Positions 25,389 to 34,422 are shown, numbered from the stretch's first letter. The stretch is DNA of 64,000 nt from Cytobacillus sp. FSL H8-0458 (GCF_038002165.1 NZ_JBBOBR010000001.1:1364001-1428000), one strand, 5' to 3'. Program-made: numbers and translations. The notes: generated by a model not told the origin, from the letters alone.

Positions 25389-26510
25389 ATGAGCGAGGTT
25401 AAATCGTTAGTACAAGAAAATATAGAAATAGAAGATAATAGTGTCCCGATTCCTTTAACTCGGAAATGGACACGAATCGAAGCAGTCGGTCTTGGTTTAG
25501 TCATTATTTCACTGCTGGTACTGTTAATCACGCCAGGTACATTAGCAGGGTTATTTACTTCCATTGTCGATCAGGTTTTCCCGGTTATTGTAGAGATATT
25601 TTTAACCGGCACGGTAGGAGTTTCCATTATTGTTAGTGTCATTATTGGCCGGGTGCTGGAAAGGCTGGGATTTACGGATGCATTGATCCGGATATTCATT
25701 CCTGTTACAAAGCTGATGAAAGTGAATTCAGCTGTTATCATTCCAAGTATATATAATATTCTTGGTGACATAAATGCTGCCGGAAAAATTGCCGGACCGA
25801 TCTTAATCCGTTCGGGAGCAACAAAAGCAGAGCAGAAAATAGCGGTAGCAACCATGGTTCAATCCCAGCAGTCTTTTGCTACATTTATGTTAGGCATGGT
25901 TGCTTTAACGGCAGTAGGGGCCAATGCCTTTGCAGTGGTCGTGCTGGCTGTTTTCATGCCCGTCATTGTGGTCCCGTTCCTGCTTTCTAAAACCATTTAT
26001 CGGGATACGAAAGCTGTCCAAATTGCAAAACTGCCTCAATTTACGCCGAAGACTGGCTTTTTACCCACTTTGTTTAATGGAGCCAGGGAGGGAGCAGAGC
26101 TTTTATTCCTTCTCATTATTCCGGCTGCCGCAGTCGTGTTTGCTGCAATTGGCGTTTTGGATTACATCGGCATTTGGTCAAAATTTGAATCCGGACTGTC
26201 AGCCGTTTTGTTAGCTCTAAATATTCATCCTGAGACCGGAATTCTCTCTATTTTGGCAAGTCCGGCGCTGGCCATGGCCCAGTTATCGGAAGTTGCTGGT
26301 TCTTTGGATCCGCGTTTGGTCATCGGATCATTCGTATTAGCTTCATCCGGCTTGCCTTTGTCTACAATCTTTGGTCAAATTCCGGTTATATGGGCAGCTA
26401 ATTCTGACCTTAGTGAAAAGGAGGCAATGGGAGCGGCTGTATTAGGAATCGTCATGCGTATATTGACAGCCTTCTTGATTGTTTATTTCTTAACACCTAT
26501 CTTAGTTTAA
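25389..26510 (+). CDS. Nucleoside-recognition (Gate) domain membrane protein
   Basis: 373 aa, about nine membrane segments; ATG after AAAAAGGAG. Gate-type features: VPVIVEIFLTGTVGVSIIVSVIIGRVLERLG in the first repeat, the polar loop SIYNILGDINAAGKIAGPILIRSGAT, and a second repeat with MAQLSEVAGSLDPRLVIGSFVLASSGLPLSTIFGQIP. Gate proteins include nucleoside transporters and spore maturation proteins SpmA/B. The substrate is unknown. Co-transcription with the Nif3-like gene hints at a joint role with a metal- or nucleotide-related substrate (inference). Confidence 0.8.
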   Translation: MSEVKSLVQENIEIEDNSVPIPLTRKWTRIEAVGLGLVIISLLVLLITPGTLAGLFTSIVDQVFPVIVEIFLTGTVGVSIIVSVIIGRVLERLGFTDALIRIFIPVTKLMKVNSAVIIPSIYNILGDINAAGKIAGPILIRSGATKAEQKIAVATMVQSQQSFATFMLGMVALTAVGANAFAVVVLAVFMPVIVVPFLLSKTIYRDTKAVQIAKLPQFTPKTGFLPTLFNGAREGAELLFLLIIPAAAVVFAAIGVLDYIGIWSKFESGLSAVLLALNIHPETGILSILASPALAMAQLSEVAGSLDPRLVIGSFVLASSGLPLSTIFGQIPVIWAANSDLSEKEAMGAAVLGIVMRILTAFLIVYFLTPILV

Positions 26511-26526
26511 TATTCAGAGCCAAGGT

Positions 26527-26991
26527 CTAAATTTTACCCAGTAAAAAAGAAAGATCAATTAAATATTGATCTGGAGGGATCCTTTCAAATGATTGGGGAT
26601 CCAGGTGGAGTTCTGTTTTTCTTAAAAGATTGTTTTCCTTGCTCCATAAGAAAAGAACGGCCGTTTGATGAATGGGTTCCATAATCCCTTTCATCGGCGC
26701 AAGAAGTTCAATTTTAAGATCATCCAGGGGAAAGTCAGGCCGGCAAATAAGCTTACAAGGTGCTGTCTGTAAGGGTTCATAGTGATTTATTGTATGATCA
26801 GACAGATGGTGGATCCTCCCGGTAGCTGCAATTCTTTTATCAGGGAGGATCAGTCCAGATTCATGATAGATATCTCTTCCGATGGAGGAAGGGATCTTTT
26901 TCTTGTTCCATAAAATGGACATCGAAAAAGTGTGGCCAGGCAAAATCGTCCATGCTCTTTTGGCTATCAGTTCAAATCCGATAAAGGACAT
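26527..26991 (-). CDS. Uncharacterised protein
   Basis: 154 aa, soluble. I recognise no family. ATG after AAAGAGGG at good spacing. Visible features: a Trp/His-rich N-terminal half (RAWTILPGHTFSMSILWNKKKIP, IHHLSDHTINHY), a central PLKGIMEP-like loop, and a C-terminal DQYLIDLSFLLGK. It converges with the Gate-domain gene with 16 bp between the stops and has no neighbour in the same direction. Confidence 0.6.
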   Translation of the reverse strand: MSFIGFELIAKRAWTILPGHTFSMSILWNKKKIPSSIGRDIYHESGLILPDKRIAATGRIHHLSDHTINHYEPLQTAPCKLICRPDFPLDDLKIELLAPMKGIMEPIHQTAVLFLWSKENNLLRKTELHLDPQSFERIPPDQYLIDLSFLLGKI

Positions 26992-27142
26992 GGCTATCCC
27001 TCTTTCCTGTTGCTCGATACTGATGTTTATGCTCGAGGATGAAAAAATATCTGCTATATCTCCATCAATTATTTATGATAGCTATTACACACGAATCCTC
27101 TTTTTGGCATGTTAAGCTCAAGATAGCTGAGCTGACATATGC

Positions 27143-27179
27143 AAAAAAAAGCGGTGAATGCAGTTTTCCGCTGTTTTTT
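27143..27179. terminator. Two-way terminator
   Basis: Short GCGG / CCGC stem flanked by A7 on one side and T6 on the other, so it can act on either strand. It serves the minus-strand gene ending at 27194. Confidence 0.55.
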
Positions 27180-27193
27180 CATAAAGCACCAAT

Positions 27194-28396
27194 TCATTTA
27201 AAATTATAACCGTATAAAATTTCATTTATATTAAAACGATATTCCGATGGTAATTTATCAATTTCACGCGAAACCTCTGCCCTAAGACTATTTCTGCCTT
27301 TAATAATAATTTCATTTTTCTTTATATGTATTTTCCCTAAACTATAGGGTGCATAATATATATCTAATTTATCTATATCTGCGATTCCAGTCTTATTAGT
27401 ATTTATTTCTGTTAATCTCAATTTAAATACAGCCTTTGTAAGATGGCTGTGTGGAACATGGTAAACGATTTTCACAAGATAATCTTTATTTTGGGCAGCA
27501 GCATAAATTAGTTCCATATCAATTCCGTTTTTGGCTATATTCTCAATTACACTTTCAATTTTGTCTTTTTCTAAATGGTCAAAATCAGCAATCAGCCTTA
27601 GACCTTCACACATGGAATGAAACACTATATTTGCTTTGCCTTTGTCATCTGCTTGGTTATACGCAGATAAATTTAATGTGGAGTACGTGTATTTAAAAAA
27701 TTCGTCAATAGCAATTGATTGTTTTGCTTGTTCCATTGTTTCACCAATACTGAAATAAATCTCGTCATAATCAGGTGACTTTAATTCGGCTTTTCTCAAT
27801 AAATTACTAAAGAGTTCAGAGTATATATAATCGTATGGTGCTAATGTATTCCGTTCAAAATGGTCATATAATCTAACACCAATAATTCGTTTCATTAATG
27901 GTCTAGGATTAATCTTACACGAATATATCAAGCTATCAACACGTTTGACGGTATTCAAATAATTAATTTCTTTTTCTTTTTTTGCGTAGTTTTTTAATTC
28001 CTCATCAGTCTGTGGAGCATTATTAATCATTTTTTTAAGGCTATTTAATAACTTATCTTTATTAAAATCCAGCTCTTCTTTTACCTCTATTTGTGGAACC
28101 ATATTTATTGCTTCTTCGACCTTCGATAATCCATGTTGAAAGTCGATAATGTTTAACTTCGTGTTATTAGTAAAGTTTCCCTCAATTTCAACTTCAGCAA
28201 TAATTTTATATAGCGATTTAAGTTTAAATTTCTTCTTTGGTGGAGCATTGTTAATAAAACGAATTAGTATGCTTTCAAAAGTTCGTCCATGAAAATCACC
28301 AATTAGATGTTCATTTAAAAATGTATCCAATACACTTAAAGATTTATTTTTCTCTTCTTTGGAACTGAAATCTTTATATTCGATTAAAAACCGCAT
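27194..28396 (-). CDS. Orphan AT-rich gene of unknown function
   Basis: 400 aa from ATG 28396, chosen because GGGGAG lies 6 bases upstream; a reading from 28426 lacks a site. Soluble, Lys/Asn/Ile-rich, with no signal peptide. Visible features: a helical stretch in the middle (KDKLLNSLKKMINNAP...), a charged second half, and a C-terminal beta-rich part (KIHIKKNEIIIKGRNSLRAEVSREIDKLPSEY). I recognise no domain. Base composition is clearly more AT-rich than its neighbours, which suggests horizontal acquisition. It stands alone and is bordered by a 640-bp repeat-bearing spacer. Confidence 0.75.
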   Translation of the reverse strand: MRFLIEYKDFSSKEEKNKSLSVLDTFLNEHLIGDFHGRTFESILIRFINNAPPKKKFKLKSLYKIIAEVEIEGNFTNNTKLNIIDFQHGLSKVEEAINMVPQIEVKEELDFNKDKLLNSLKKMINNAPQTDEELKNYAKKEKEINYLNTVKRVDSLIYSCKINPRPLMKRIIGVRLYDHFERNTLAPYDYIYSELFSNLLRKAELKSPDYDEIYFSIGETMEQAKQSIAIDEFFKYTYSTLNLSAYNQADDKGKANIVFHSMCEGLRLIADFDHLEKDKIESVIENIAKNGIDMELIYAAAQNKDYLVKIVYHVPHSHLTKAVFKLRLTEINTNKTGIADIDKLDIYYAPYSLGKIHIKKNEIIIKGRNSLRAEVSREIDKLPSEYRFNINEILYGYNFK

Positions 28397-28429
28397 AGGC
28401 AACTCCCCTGTAATAAAATCCGTCATTAG

Positions 28430-29073
28430 TTATTTTATCAATACTATCTGTTAAAATTAACCACCACGTATAAATTATACGGGCATACCATTATTTTAAT
28501 CTAACAGTCTGTTAGGTGGAATGGGGTAAAGGAATACGATGAAGATTCTAGTGAATTGACTCAGATTAGACTGTAATGAGGTAAAACTATTGAGAAAGAT
28601 ATCATGACTTACCTGCAGTACGATGGCTCCAAAGCGTAACTCTCTATAACTGTAAACAGTGGGACGATTCTTGCGATTCACTCTGATACGCCGGAGCCGT
28701 CATTGTGTTTTATCTTACTGTCTAACAGGCTGCGTAAGAAGATGTTTAGCAGGCAAGACTCTGAAAAGGGCCGACAATGATTGCATACTGAAATTATTGC
28801 CATTTTGAAGGGGAAGCCCAAAGCTACAAAGCAGATTAGGAAAGAGCAGAGTAATAGGGGGTGTTGCAGGCAGGGTTCAGAAATGATTCCAACTCTTCCG
28901 ATACTGTAAAACTTTACTTTTCAAGTGGAGGCACTTTTCTTGAATTCCATCTGACATCACTACAATAACAGTAATTTTGGAACACAGGACTATTTAATAT
29001 ACATGTCGAAAGGAATGATAAACGTTCATTAATTATGAAGGGAGAGAAAGGAGCTAATTAAAGCTCAATACCT
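28430..29073. other. Spacer upstream of sigma-54 activator
   Basis: About 640 bp. It contains a family A hairpin (28661-28702), flanked by CTAACAGTCTGTTAG and CTGTCTAACAGG. No coding frame is convincing. Confidence 0.5.
28661..28702. repeat. Dispersed hairpin repeat, family A, copy 2
   Basis: GGGACGATTCTTGCGATTCA...GATACGCCGGAGCCGTC; diverged from copy 1 but with the same nested arms. Confidence 0.7.
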
Positions 29074-30483
29074 ATGACTATAGACCAATGGAAGACGGAT
29101 ATTCTTGAAAAAATTCGTGTAGGAATTATGGCGATTGATAGTAACTATAACATTATTTTTGTTAATAAAGGTGCTTCTGCAATTGGGCTTAGTGCCTTGT
29201 CTGTAACAGGTTTATCAATTTTTGAAGTTTTCCCGAATTTAAAAGAGAGTGAGAGTACATTTTGTAAAGTAATTCAGACAGGAAAATCTGTAATAGACAG
29301 AATTCAAACCTTCGTAACAAGTAAGGGCGAACGGCGGACAGCTTTGACATCAACATTTCCAATCATTCAGGATGGGGAAATTGTGGGGGCTTATGAGTTG
29401 TTTGAAGATGTTTCAGCTGTTACACGACTTGCTGATGAGCTGGAAACGTTACGAAGTGAAAAGGGAATTGCCAAGAGGAAACAGCCAACGAAAGTAATAG
29501 AAACAATGGACACTAATATAATTGGATTGTCTAAAGCGATGAGAGATGTCAAACATGCGATCCCTAAGCTGGCTGGAACTTCTTCACCATTATTATTATA
29601 TGGAGAAACCGGAACAGGGAAGGAAGTTGTTGTCAATGCGATTGCCACTGATAGCGGGTGCAGCTTAATTAGCCAAAACTGTGCGGCTATACCGGAGAAT
29701 CTCTTGGAATCTATTTTATTTGGTACAACTAAAGGAAGTTTTACAGGTGCAGAAGATCGCAAAGGTCTTTTTGAACAAGCGGATGGTGGAATTCTATTTC
29801 TAGATGAAATCAATTCCCTTCCGCTTACTCTTCAGGCCAAACTGCTGCGGGTTGTTCAAGAGAAGAAGGTTCGGCGGTTAGGCGATACGAAAGAGATCTC
29901 AATTAACGTTAGATTAATAGCAGCGACAAATGTTCATCCTTCTTCTTTATTAGAGTCCGGAAAAATGCGCAGTGATTTGTACTATCGTCTGCATGTTATG
30001 TATCTTGAGCTTCCGCCTCTTAGAAACAGAAAAGTAGATATCCTGCCTTTGACCATGCATTTTATTTCTTACTTCAATGAGGAACTATCCAAGAATATTC
30101 AAGGTATTGAAGACGAAGCAATGGTCACTTTACAAAATCATAATTGGCCTGGAAATGTAAGGGAATTACGGAATTGGATTGAACGGGCTATGAATCACGC
30201 TAATGATTCAATGATAACTAAAAAAGATTTGCAGCCTCACACCTATTTGGCAATTGAGACCCAGTCAGAGAACTTCCAGCTTTCACTGGGTCTTTCTCTC
30301 AGAGAACAGTTGAAAAGAGTGGAAGAGAGTATGATTAAACAAGAGCTTGAACTTACTCATGGAAATGTTTCAAAAGCGGCGAGGCGATTAGAGCTTCCTC
30401 AGCAGACAATGAGCAGAAAAATTAAGGAGTATGACTTACAAAGTTATGTTTATGAGTTGAAGTTATTAAATACCCAAAATTGA
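29074..30483 (+). CDS. Sigma-54-dependent activator (PAS-AAA-Fis)
   Basis: 469 aa. PAS-like sensor (about 10-118, IRVGIMAIDSNYNIIFVNKGA), AAA+ domain with Walker A GETGTGKE (177-184), the sigma-54 contact loop KGSFTGAEDRKGLFEQA (GSFTGA instead of GAFTGA), Walker B GGILFLDEIN, and a C-terminal Fis-type helix-turn-helix (HGNVSKAARRLELPQQTMSRKI). The ribosome site is weak, but an in-frame stop just upstream fixes the start at 29074 or later. It stands 120 bp before the decarboxylase operon, whose promoter is a textbook -24/-12 element, so it is the cognate activator (strong inference). PAS activators of this build respond to small ligands. Confidence 0.94.
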   Translation: MTIDQWKTDILEKIRVGIMAIDSNYNIIFVNKGASAIGLSALSVTGLSIFEVFPNLKESESTFCKVIQTGKSVIDRIQTFVTSKGERRTALTSTFPIIQDGEIVGAYELFEDVSAVTRLADELETLRSEKGIAKRKQPTKVIETMDTNIIGLSKAMRDVKHAIPKLAGTSSPLLLYGETGTGKEVVVNAIATDSGCSLISQNCAAIPENLLESILFGTTKGSFTGAEDRKGLFEQADGGILFLDEINSLPLTLQAKLLRVVQEKKVRRLGDTKEISINVRLIAATNVHPSSLLESGKMRSDLYYRLHVMYLELPPLRNRKVDILPLTMHFISYFNEELSKNIQGIEDEAMVTLQNHNWPGNVRELRNWIERAMNHANDSMITKKDLQPHTYLAIETQSENFQLSLGLSLREQLKRVEESMIKQELELTHGNVSKAARRLELPQQTMSRKIKEYDLQSYVYELKLLNTQN

Positions 30484-30484
30484 G

Positions 30485-30530
30485 TAATTACCTATAAAAA
30501 CACTCGAAAATGAGTAGAGTTTTGGTGAAA
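30485..30530 (+). promoter_or_regulatory. Putative activator-binding region upstream of the sigma-54 promoter
   Basis: TTGAGT near the stop of the activator gene, then ACTCGAAAATGAGT (an inverted repeat) about 20 bases on, 50-70 bp ahead of the -24 element. This spacing suits upstream activating sites for a Fis-type activator. Confidence 0.45.
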
Positions 30531-30556
30531 GGGCCATTTCTTAACTGAATTCATTT

Positions 30557-30572
30557 TGGCACAACTCTTGCA
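30557..30572 (+). promoter_or_regulatory. Sigma-54 (-24/-12) promoter
   Basis: TGGCAC, five bases, then TTGCA: an exact match to the consensus TGGCAC-N5-TTGCA. It lies 31 bp before the ATG of the first decarboxylase gene. Confidence 0.9.
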
Positions 30573-30602
30573 GACTATATAGGCAGAAGGGAGAGGAATG
30601 AA

Positions 30603-31349
30603 ATGAAAAAGAATATTTATGAAATTTTACCGGAATATGCACCTCTTTATCCAAGTCTGCCTTATGTCTACAAGGACTATGAAAAAATTAGCATTTATGC
30701 AAAAGGAAAGAAGGAAATCCTAAAATCGTTTTTGCCAGCAGAGTTTGAATTAACTGGAGATATTTTTGAAGTTTTTGTTTTGAAGAATAATGAAGTTGAA
30801 GGATTGGATCCCTATTCTGAAGGGGGACTCATAATACCATGCCAATATAAGAATCAAAAAGGCGCTGTTATGGCTTTTGAATATGTGGATTCAGATGATG
30901 CCTTATGTGCAGGAAGAGAAATTTGGGGCTATCCCAAAAAGCTTGGAAAGGTTACATTTGAGAAAAGCAGCACCTCAATTACAGGGAAAGTTTACAGAAA
31001 AGGAAAAGAAATCATTAACGTAACACTAGTTAAAGAGAATATGGATGTTGAAGTACCAGTTCTGTTTCCAAGACTTCAGGTTAAAAGAATGCCGGGAGTT
31101 GAAAATGGGGAAATTGATCTGAATTTAGTAGTTCAAAACGAATTCCATCAAGTTTTTACAAGAGATGAGTGGTTTGGAAGAGCTTCATTGCGATGGGAAG
31201 AATCCGCTCAGGATCCATTATCGCTTCTCGGACCAATAGAAGTTCTTGGAGGAAAGTATGTGAGAGGAGGGTTTACACTAGATTATGGGAAGATCATTGA
31301 TAGGCTGCCATTGACGAAAGCTGCACTTTCATCAAAAGGAGGCGTTTGA
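30603..31349 (+). CDS. Acetoacetate decarboxylase family enzyme, first copy
   Basis: 248 aa; second ATG of ATGAAATGAAAAAG used, after AGGGAGAGG. Seen: the family's active-site region AGREIWGYPKKL (residues about 103-114), where the Lys after YP is the Schiff-base lysine of clostridial Adc, plus the conserved Glu/Arg-containing beta-barrel motifs. The family decarboxylates acetoacetate to acetone or acts on related beta-keto acids. First gene of a sigma-54 operon with a symporter, so a beta-keto acid or similar carboxylate taken up from outside is the likely substrate (inference). Confidence 0.9.
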   Translation: MKKNIYEILPEYAPLYPSLPYVYKDYEKISIYAKGKKEILKSFLPAEFELTGDIFEVFVLKNNEVEGLDPYSEGGLIIPCQYKNQKGAVMAFEYVDSDDALCAGREIWGYPKKLGKVTFEKSSTSITGKVYRKGKEIINVTLVKENMDVEVPVLFPRLQVKRMPGVENGEIDLNLVVQNEFHQVFTRDEWFGRASLRWEESAQDPLSLLGPIEVLGGKYVRGGFTLDYGKIIDRLPLTKAALSSKGGV

Positions 31350-31350
31350 A

Positions 31351-31461
31351 ATGAAAAATGAGATGTTAATTTGGTTTTTCTATGTTATTTCTCCAATTTT
31401 GGGCCTGGTATTAACTTTTGTTTTTAATAAGTTTGCTTCCCGAAAGGATGAGATGAAATGA
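31351..31461 (+). CDS. Symporter small accessory peptide, 36 aa
   Basis: ATG at 31351 after AAAGGAGG, one base after the stop of the decarboxylase gene. It encodes MKNEMLIWFFYVISPILG... ending RKDEMK: one hydrophobic helix (about 5-28) with a basic-then-acidic tail. Its last codons overlap the symporter start as ATGA, so the two are translationally coupled. Small single-helix proteins of this kind precede several SSS symporters in Bacilli (the 'symporter small accessory protein' type). Confidence 0.8.
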   Translation: MKNEMLIWFFYVISPILGLVLTFVFNKFASRKDEMK

Positions 31462-32909
31462 TTGCTGTATTCATTGGATACTTGATTCTTGTATTTTTTG
31501 TAGGATTTGCAGCACAGCGTTTCATCTCTAAAAGTGAGGAAGGCTATTACTTGGGAGACCGTAACTTTGGACCAGTGGCAACTGCAATATCCGCTGGGGC
31601 CTCAGATACAAGCGGATGGATTTTTATTGGAGCTGCCGGGTATTCCTATGTTGCCGGAATCTCTACAATGTGGATGCTCCCTGGTTTTATTGCTGGATAT
31701 CTATTAAATTGGTTTGTAGTAGCTCCACGCTTTCGGCGTTCGGGAAAAGAATTGGGTGCATTGAGTTTGCCAGATTATTTTAGTAAGCGTTTTCATGATC
31801 CGAAGAACTCATTGAAGATATTAGCAGCAGCTATTATTGCTATTTTCTTTATCGCGTATATGGCTTCACAATTGACTGCAGCCGGCAAGGCTTTAAATGC
31901 CATAATTGAATTTGATTATAACTGGGGATTAGTGCTGTCTGCAGCGTTTGTAATCGGCTATTCAATATTTGGGGGTTACCGTTCTGTCGTCTGGACTGAC
32001 GTAACCCAAGGTCTGATTATGATGGCGGTCCTTGTTATATTCCCTCTTTATATGATTCTTTTTCAGCTGGGCGGTTTCAGAGAGTTTTTCACGACATTGG
32101 AAATGATCGATCCTGTTCTATTATCAGCAGGCGGGGGAACAAGTGGTGCTGTAGGGTTCGGTGTAATCCTTGGCTTGATAGGGTTTGGATTAGGGGAACC
32201 AGGGCAGCCGCATATCATTCAGCGTTTTTTATCCGCTAAAGATGATCAAACGATTCGACAAGGTTCTGTTATTGCCATGGTTTGGGTCATTATTGTTATG
32301 ACCGGCTCCAATTTGCTGGGATTAATAGGGAGAATCCTTGTTCCAGTAATAGATGATCCAGAGTATATTTTTCCCCAAGTCACTATGGATATCATGCACC
32401 CGATCATAGCAGGAATTGTAATTGGAGCTATTTTTGCAGCTATCCAATCCACTTTTTCATCACAATTAATGGTTGCTACACAGTCAATTGCAAGTGATTT
32501 GTTAAAGTCTATTACTAAAAAAGAATATACGTCAAAACAAAATGTGACCATCAGCCGCATAACTATGATTTTGTTGGGAGTATTATCAACCGGACTTGCT
32601 TTAATGAACCTAAAAGCCGTTTTCGATCTTGTATTATATGCATGGGCAGGGCTTGCAGCCAGTTTTGGCCCATTATTAATTTTCAGCTTGTATTCAAATA
32701 AGGTAACACGGCAGGGCGCGTTTTGGGGAATGATTACTGGTTCTGTTGTAACTATCGTTTGGATCAACGCATCTTTATCCAGCTATATTTATGAAATTAT
32801 TCCTGGAATGCTGTCTGCCGCTATTGTAATTTATTTCGTAAGCAAAGCAACAGCAGAGAAAGAGACGCAGCTAAAAAATGTCCATGATCTGAAGGAGGAT
32901 ATTACTTGA
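31458..32909 (+). CDS. Sodium:solute symporter, PutP-like (SSS family)
   Basis: 483 aa, about 13 membrane segments. Seen: EGYYLGDRNFGPVATAISAGASDTSGWIFIGAAG, the strongly conserved PutP-type helix 1-2 region, SLPDYFSKRFHDP, IFGGYRSVVWTDVTQG, and GEPGQPHIIQRFLSA. It carries a Na+-coupled organic acid or amino acid inward. Placed between two Adc-family genes under a sigma-54 promoter, it probably brings in their substrate. The start is within the ATGA overlap with the 36-aa peptide. Confidence 0.93.
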   Translation: MIAVFIGYLILVFFVGFAAQRFISKSEEGYYLGDRNFGPVATAISAGASDTSGWIFIGAAGYSYVAGISTMWMLPGFIAGYLLNWFVVAPRFRRSGKELGALSLPDYFSKRFHDPKNSLKILAAAIIAIFFIAYMASQLTAAGKALNAIIEFDYNWGLVLSAAFVIGYSIFGGYRSVVWTDVTQGLIMMAVLVIFPLYMILFQLGGFREFFTTLEMIDPVLLSAGGGTSGAVGFGVILGLIGFGLGEPGQPHIIQRFLSAKDDQTIRQGSVIAMVWVIIVMTGSNLLGLIGRILVPVIDDPEYIFPQVTMDIMHPIIAGIVIGAIFAAIQSTFSSQLMVATQSIASDLLKSITKKEYTSKQNVTISRITMILLGVLSTGLALMNLKAVFDLVLYAWAGLAASFGPLLIFSLYSNKVTRQGAFWGMITGSVVTIVWINASLSSYIYEIIPGMLSAAIVIYFVSKATAEKETQLKNVHDLKEDIT

Positions 32910-33622
32910 ATAACGCACCCTTACACGCACCATTGTATCCCTCGCCGTTTGTACCTTATGAATGCTTGGGGCAGAAATCATTGGCTGTTTATTTTCGTCC
33001 AAATCGTAAAATACTCGAAGAATGGGTAAGAACTACTCCATACAAATTAGAAGAGGAAATTGCTGCAGTCGTAGCCACTGATTTTTCAAGTTGCGATAAA
33101 CTGGGTTTTATGGACTTCTCTATTATTGTTCCAGTATCGTACGAAGGGAAAAAAGGGGGATGGTATGTGTTTGAATACGAAAACAATGATGCTGCCATCG
33201 CTGCAGGAAGAGAGCTTTGGGGTTATCCCAAAAAGTATGCATCAATCACCTTAGAAGAACAAGGTGATCGGATTATTGGCAAAGCCCAGAGAAAAGACGG
33301 ATTAATGATTGAGATTGCAGGTGAATGGGAAGAAGAGCATGATCTTGGAGAGATCACTCTCACACCTCACTTTAACATTAGGACAATTCCAAATCCGGAT
33401 AAACCAGGCGTATGGAAGCATCAGCTTATAGAAAGAAACACAGCCCCAGACTTTAAATTACTCAGGAGCAAAACGATGAAAGGTTCAATAAAAATTGAAG
33501 GACCAACTGAAAATCCGGTGCACCTAATAGACACTGGTGATGTTTTAGGTGCTTGCTTTACTGAAGGAGACTTTTTTGCAACAGAGAAAAACGGGTGGGG
33601 TAAAGTAATAAAGGAATGGTGA
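32906..33622 (+). CDS. Acetoacetate decarboxylase family enzyme, second copy
   Basis: 238 aa. TTG start overlapping the symporter's stop, after GAAGGAGG. Seen: AGRELWGYPKKYA (about 100-112) with the Schiff-base Lys, like the first copy. The two copies share the core but differ elsewhere, so they may form a mixed enzyme or act on different keto acids. Last gene of the operon; no clear terminator directly after it. Confidence 0.9.
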   Translation: MNNAPLHAPLYPSPFVPYECLGQKSLAVYFRPNRKILEEWVRTTPYKLEEEIAAVVATDFSSCDKLGFMDFSIIVPVSYEGKKGGWYVFEYENNDAAIAAGRELWGYPKKYASITLEEQGDRIIGKAQRKDGLMIEIAGEWEEEHDLGEITLTPHFNIRTIPNPDKPGVWKHQLIERNTAPDFKLLRSKTMKGSIKIEGPTENPVHLIDTGDVLGACFTEGDFFATEKNGWGKVIKEW

Positions 33623-33835
33623 AATCTGGTAAAGTTAATCTTTTACAAAAAATATTGGGTTAGACTGGTTCTCTTATGTATGAATGTATTATAGGGCTAG
33701 TACTTTTTATATTATTCAGTCAAGCCAGCTACTAACATTCTTTGGATTATTTCCTAATATAGAACACTTTTAATAAAGTTATGTTTTCTGTTAGGACGTC
33801 TTCCTTATAGCTATTGGTGTAGTTGAATAAGCATA

Positions 33836-33878
33836 GGGGCGGTACTGGCGATTTACTCAGATACGCCGAAACCGTCCC
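33836..33878. repeat. Dispersed hairpin repeat, family A, copy 3
   Basis: GGGGCGGTACTGGCGATTTA...GATACGCCGAAACCGTCCC, preceded by AATAAGCATA. Confidence 0.8.
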
Positions 33879-34120
33879 TGTGTTTTCAAGAAAAGTGGTA
33901 CGGCAATAAGAGAAAGGGGGTAAGAGGAATATTCGTTTTATAGGGCAGGACCATAAACCAGATATAATGCAGTTAAATCGATAATAAGGGATAAGATAAT
34001 GACTATTCAACCAGCTAAGAAAAGACATGCTGTGTTACCTTTTTTCCTGTATTCTAACCAGTTCAGCTAAAAGAATACCCTAACCTCTAGAAAAACTCCG
34101 ATTGGCTATGTTGAAGGATT

Positions 34121-34170
34121 AAAAATCCCTGCAGATTAACAGTATATCATCTGGCAGGGTTTTCTTTTTT
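34121..34170. terminator. Two-way hairpin
   Basis: AATCCCTGCAGAT pairs with ATCTGGCAGGGTT (one bulge), with A5 before and T-rich sequence after, so it can end transcripts from either side. Confidence 0.6.
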
Positions 34171-34194
34171 AACTTGTTTTTTTAAAATTTAGTG

Positions 34195-34422
34195 TTACTT
34201 GTCTTTGTTTTTCCCGTTTTCATCCATTGCTCCTGCGACTAGGTCATTAATCAAACATCGGCGGACTGCATTGCAGAAATCTCTGCCTTCGATATAAGCG
34301 TTTACTTTCACATTAAAACCTTCCTCAACTAGACCTGCTAACTTTTCTGAATCACTTGCTCCTAACACAGAATTTCTATAATAATATTGGTTTCCATTTC
34401 TGTCATATTTTCTTTTAGACAA
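34195..34422 (-). CDS. Small paralogous protein with CxxRRCLINDLV motif (first)
   Basis: 75 aa from TTG 34422, chosen because AAAGGAGGAGAAG stands just before it; the longer frame to 34542 has no site. Basic N-terminus (SKRKYDRNGNQYYYRN), then GASDSEKLAGLVEEGFNV and EGRDFCNAVRRCLINDLVAGAMDE. The protein from 34837 has the same plan, with DFCNATRRCLINDLVKGLMDE. Two Cys are conserved in both. I recognise no family; the lack of a signal peptide and the spore-former setting would suit a coat-associated protein, but that is a guess. Confidence 0.65.
   Translation of the reverse strand: MSKRKYDRNGNQYYYRNSVLGASDSEKLAGLVEEGFNVKVNAYIEGRDFCNAVRRCLINDLVAGAMDENGKNKDK

Larger units (their letters stand above)
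33623..34190. other. Spacer with family A repeat
   Basis: About 570 bp without a credible gene. It contains family A copy 3 at 33836-33878 and the terminator of the minus-strand gene at 34121-34170. Confidence 0.5.

Noticed and set aside
31507..31707. Open frame inside the symporter gene
   Set aside because: Shadow of the well-supported SSS coding frame with no start site of its own.
32246..32767. 173-codon minus-strand frame opposite the symporter
   Set aside because: Antisense shadow of a hydrophobic coding region; no ribosome site or recognisable protein.
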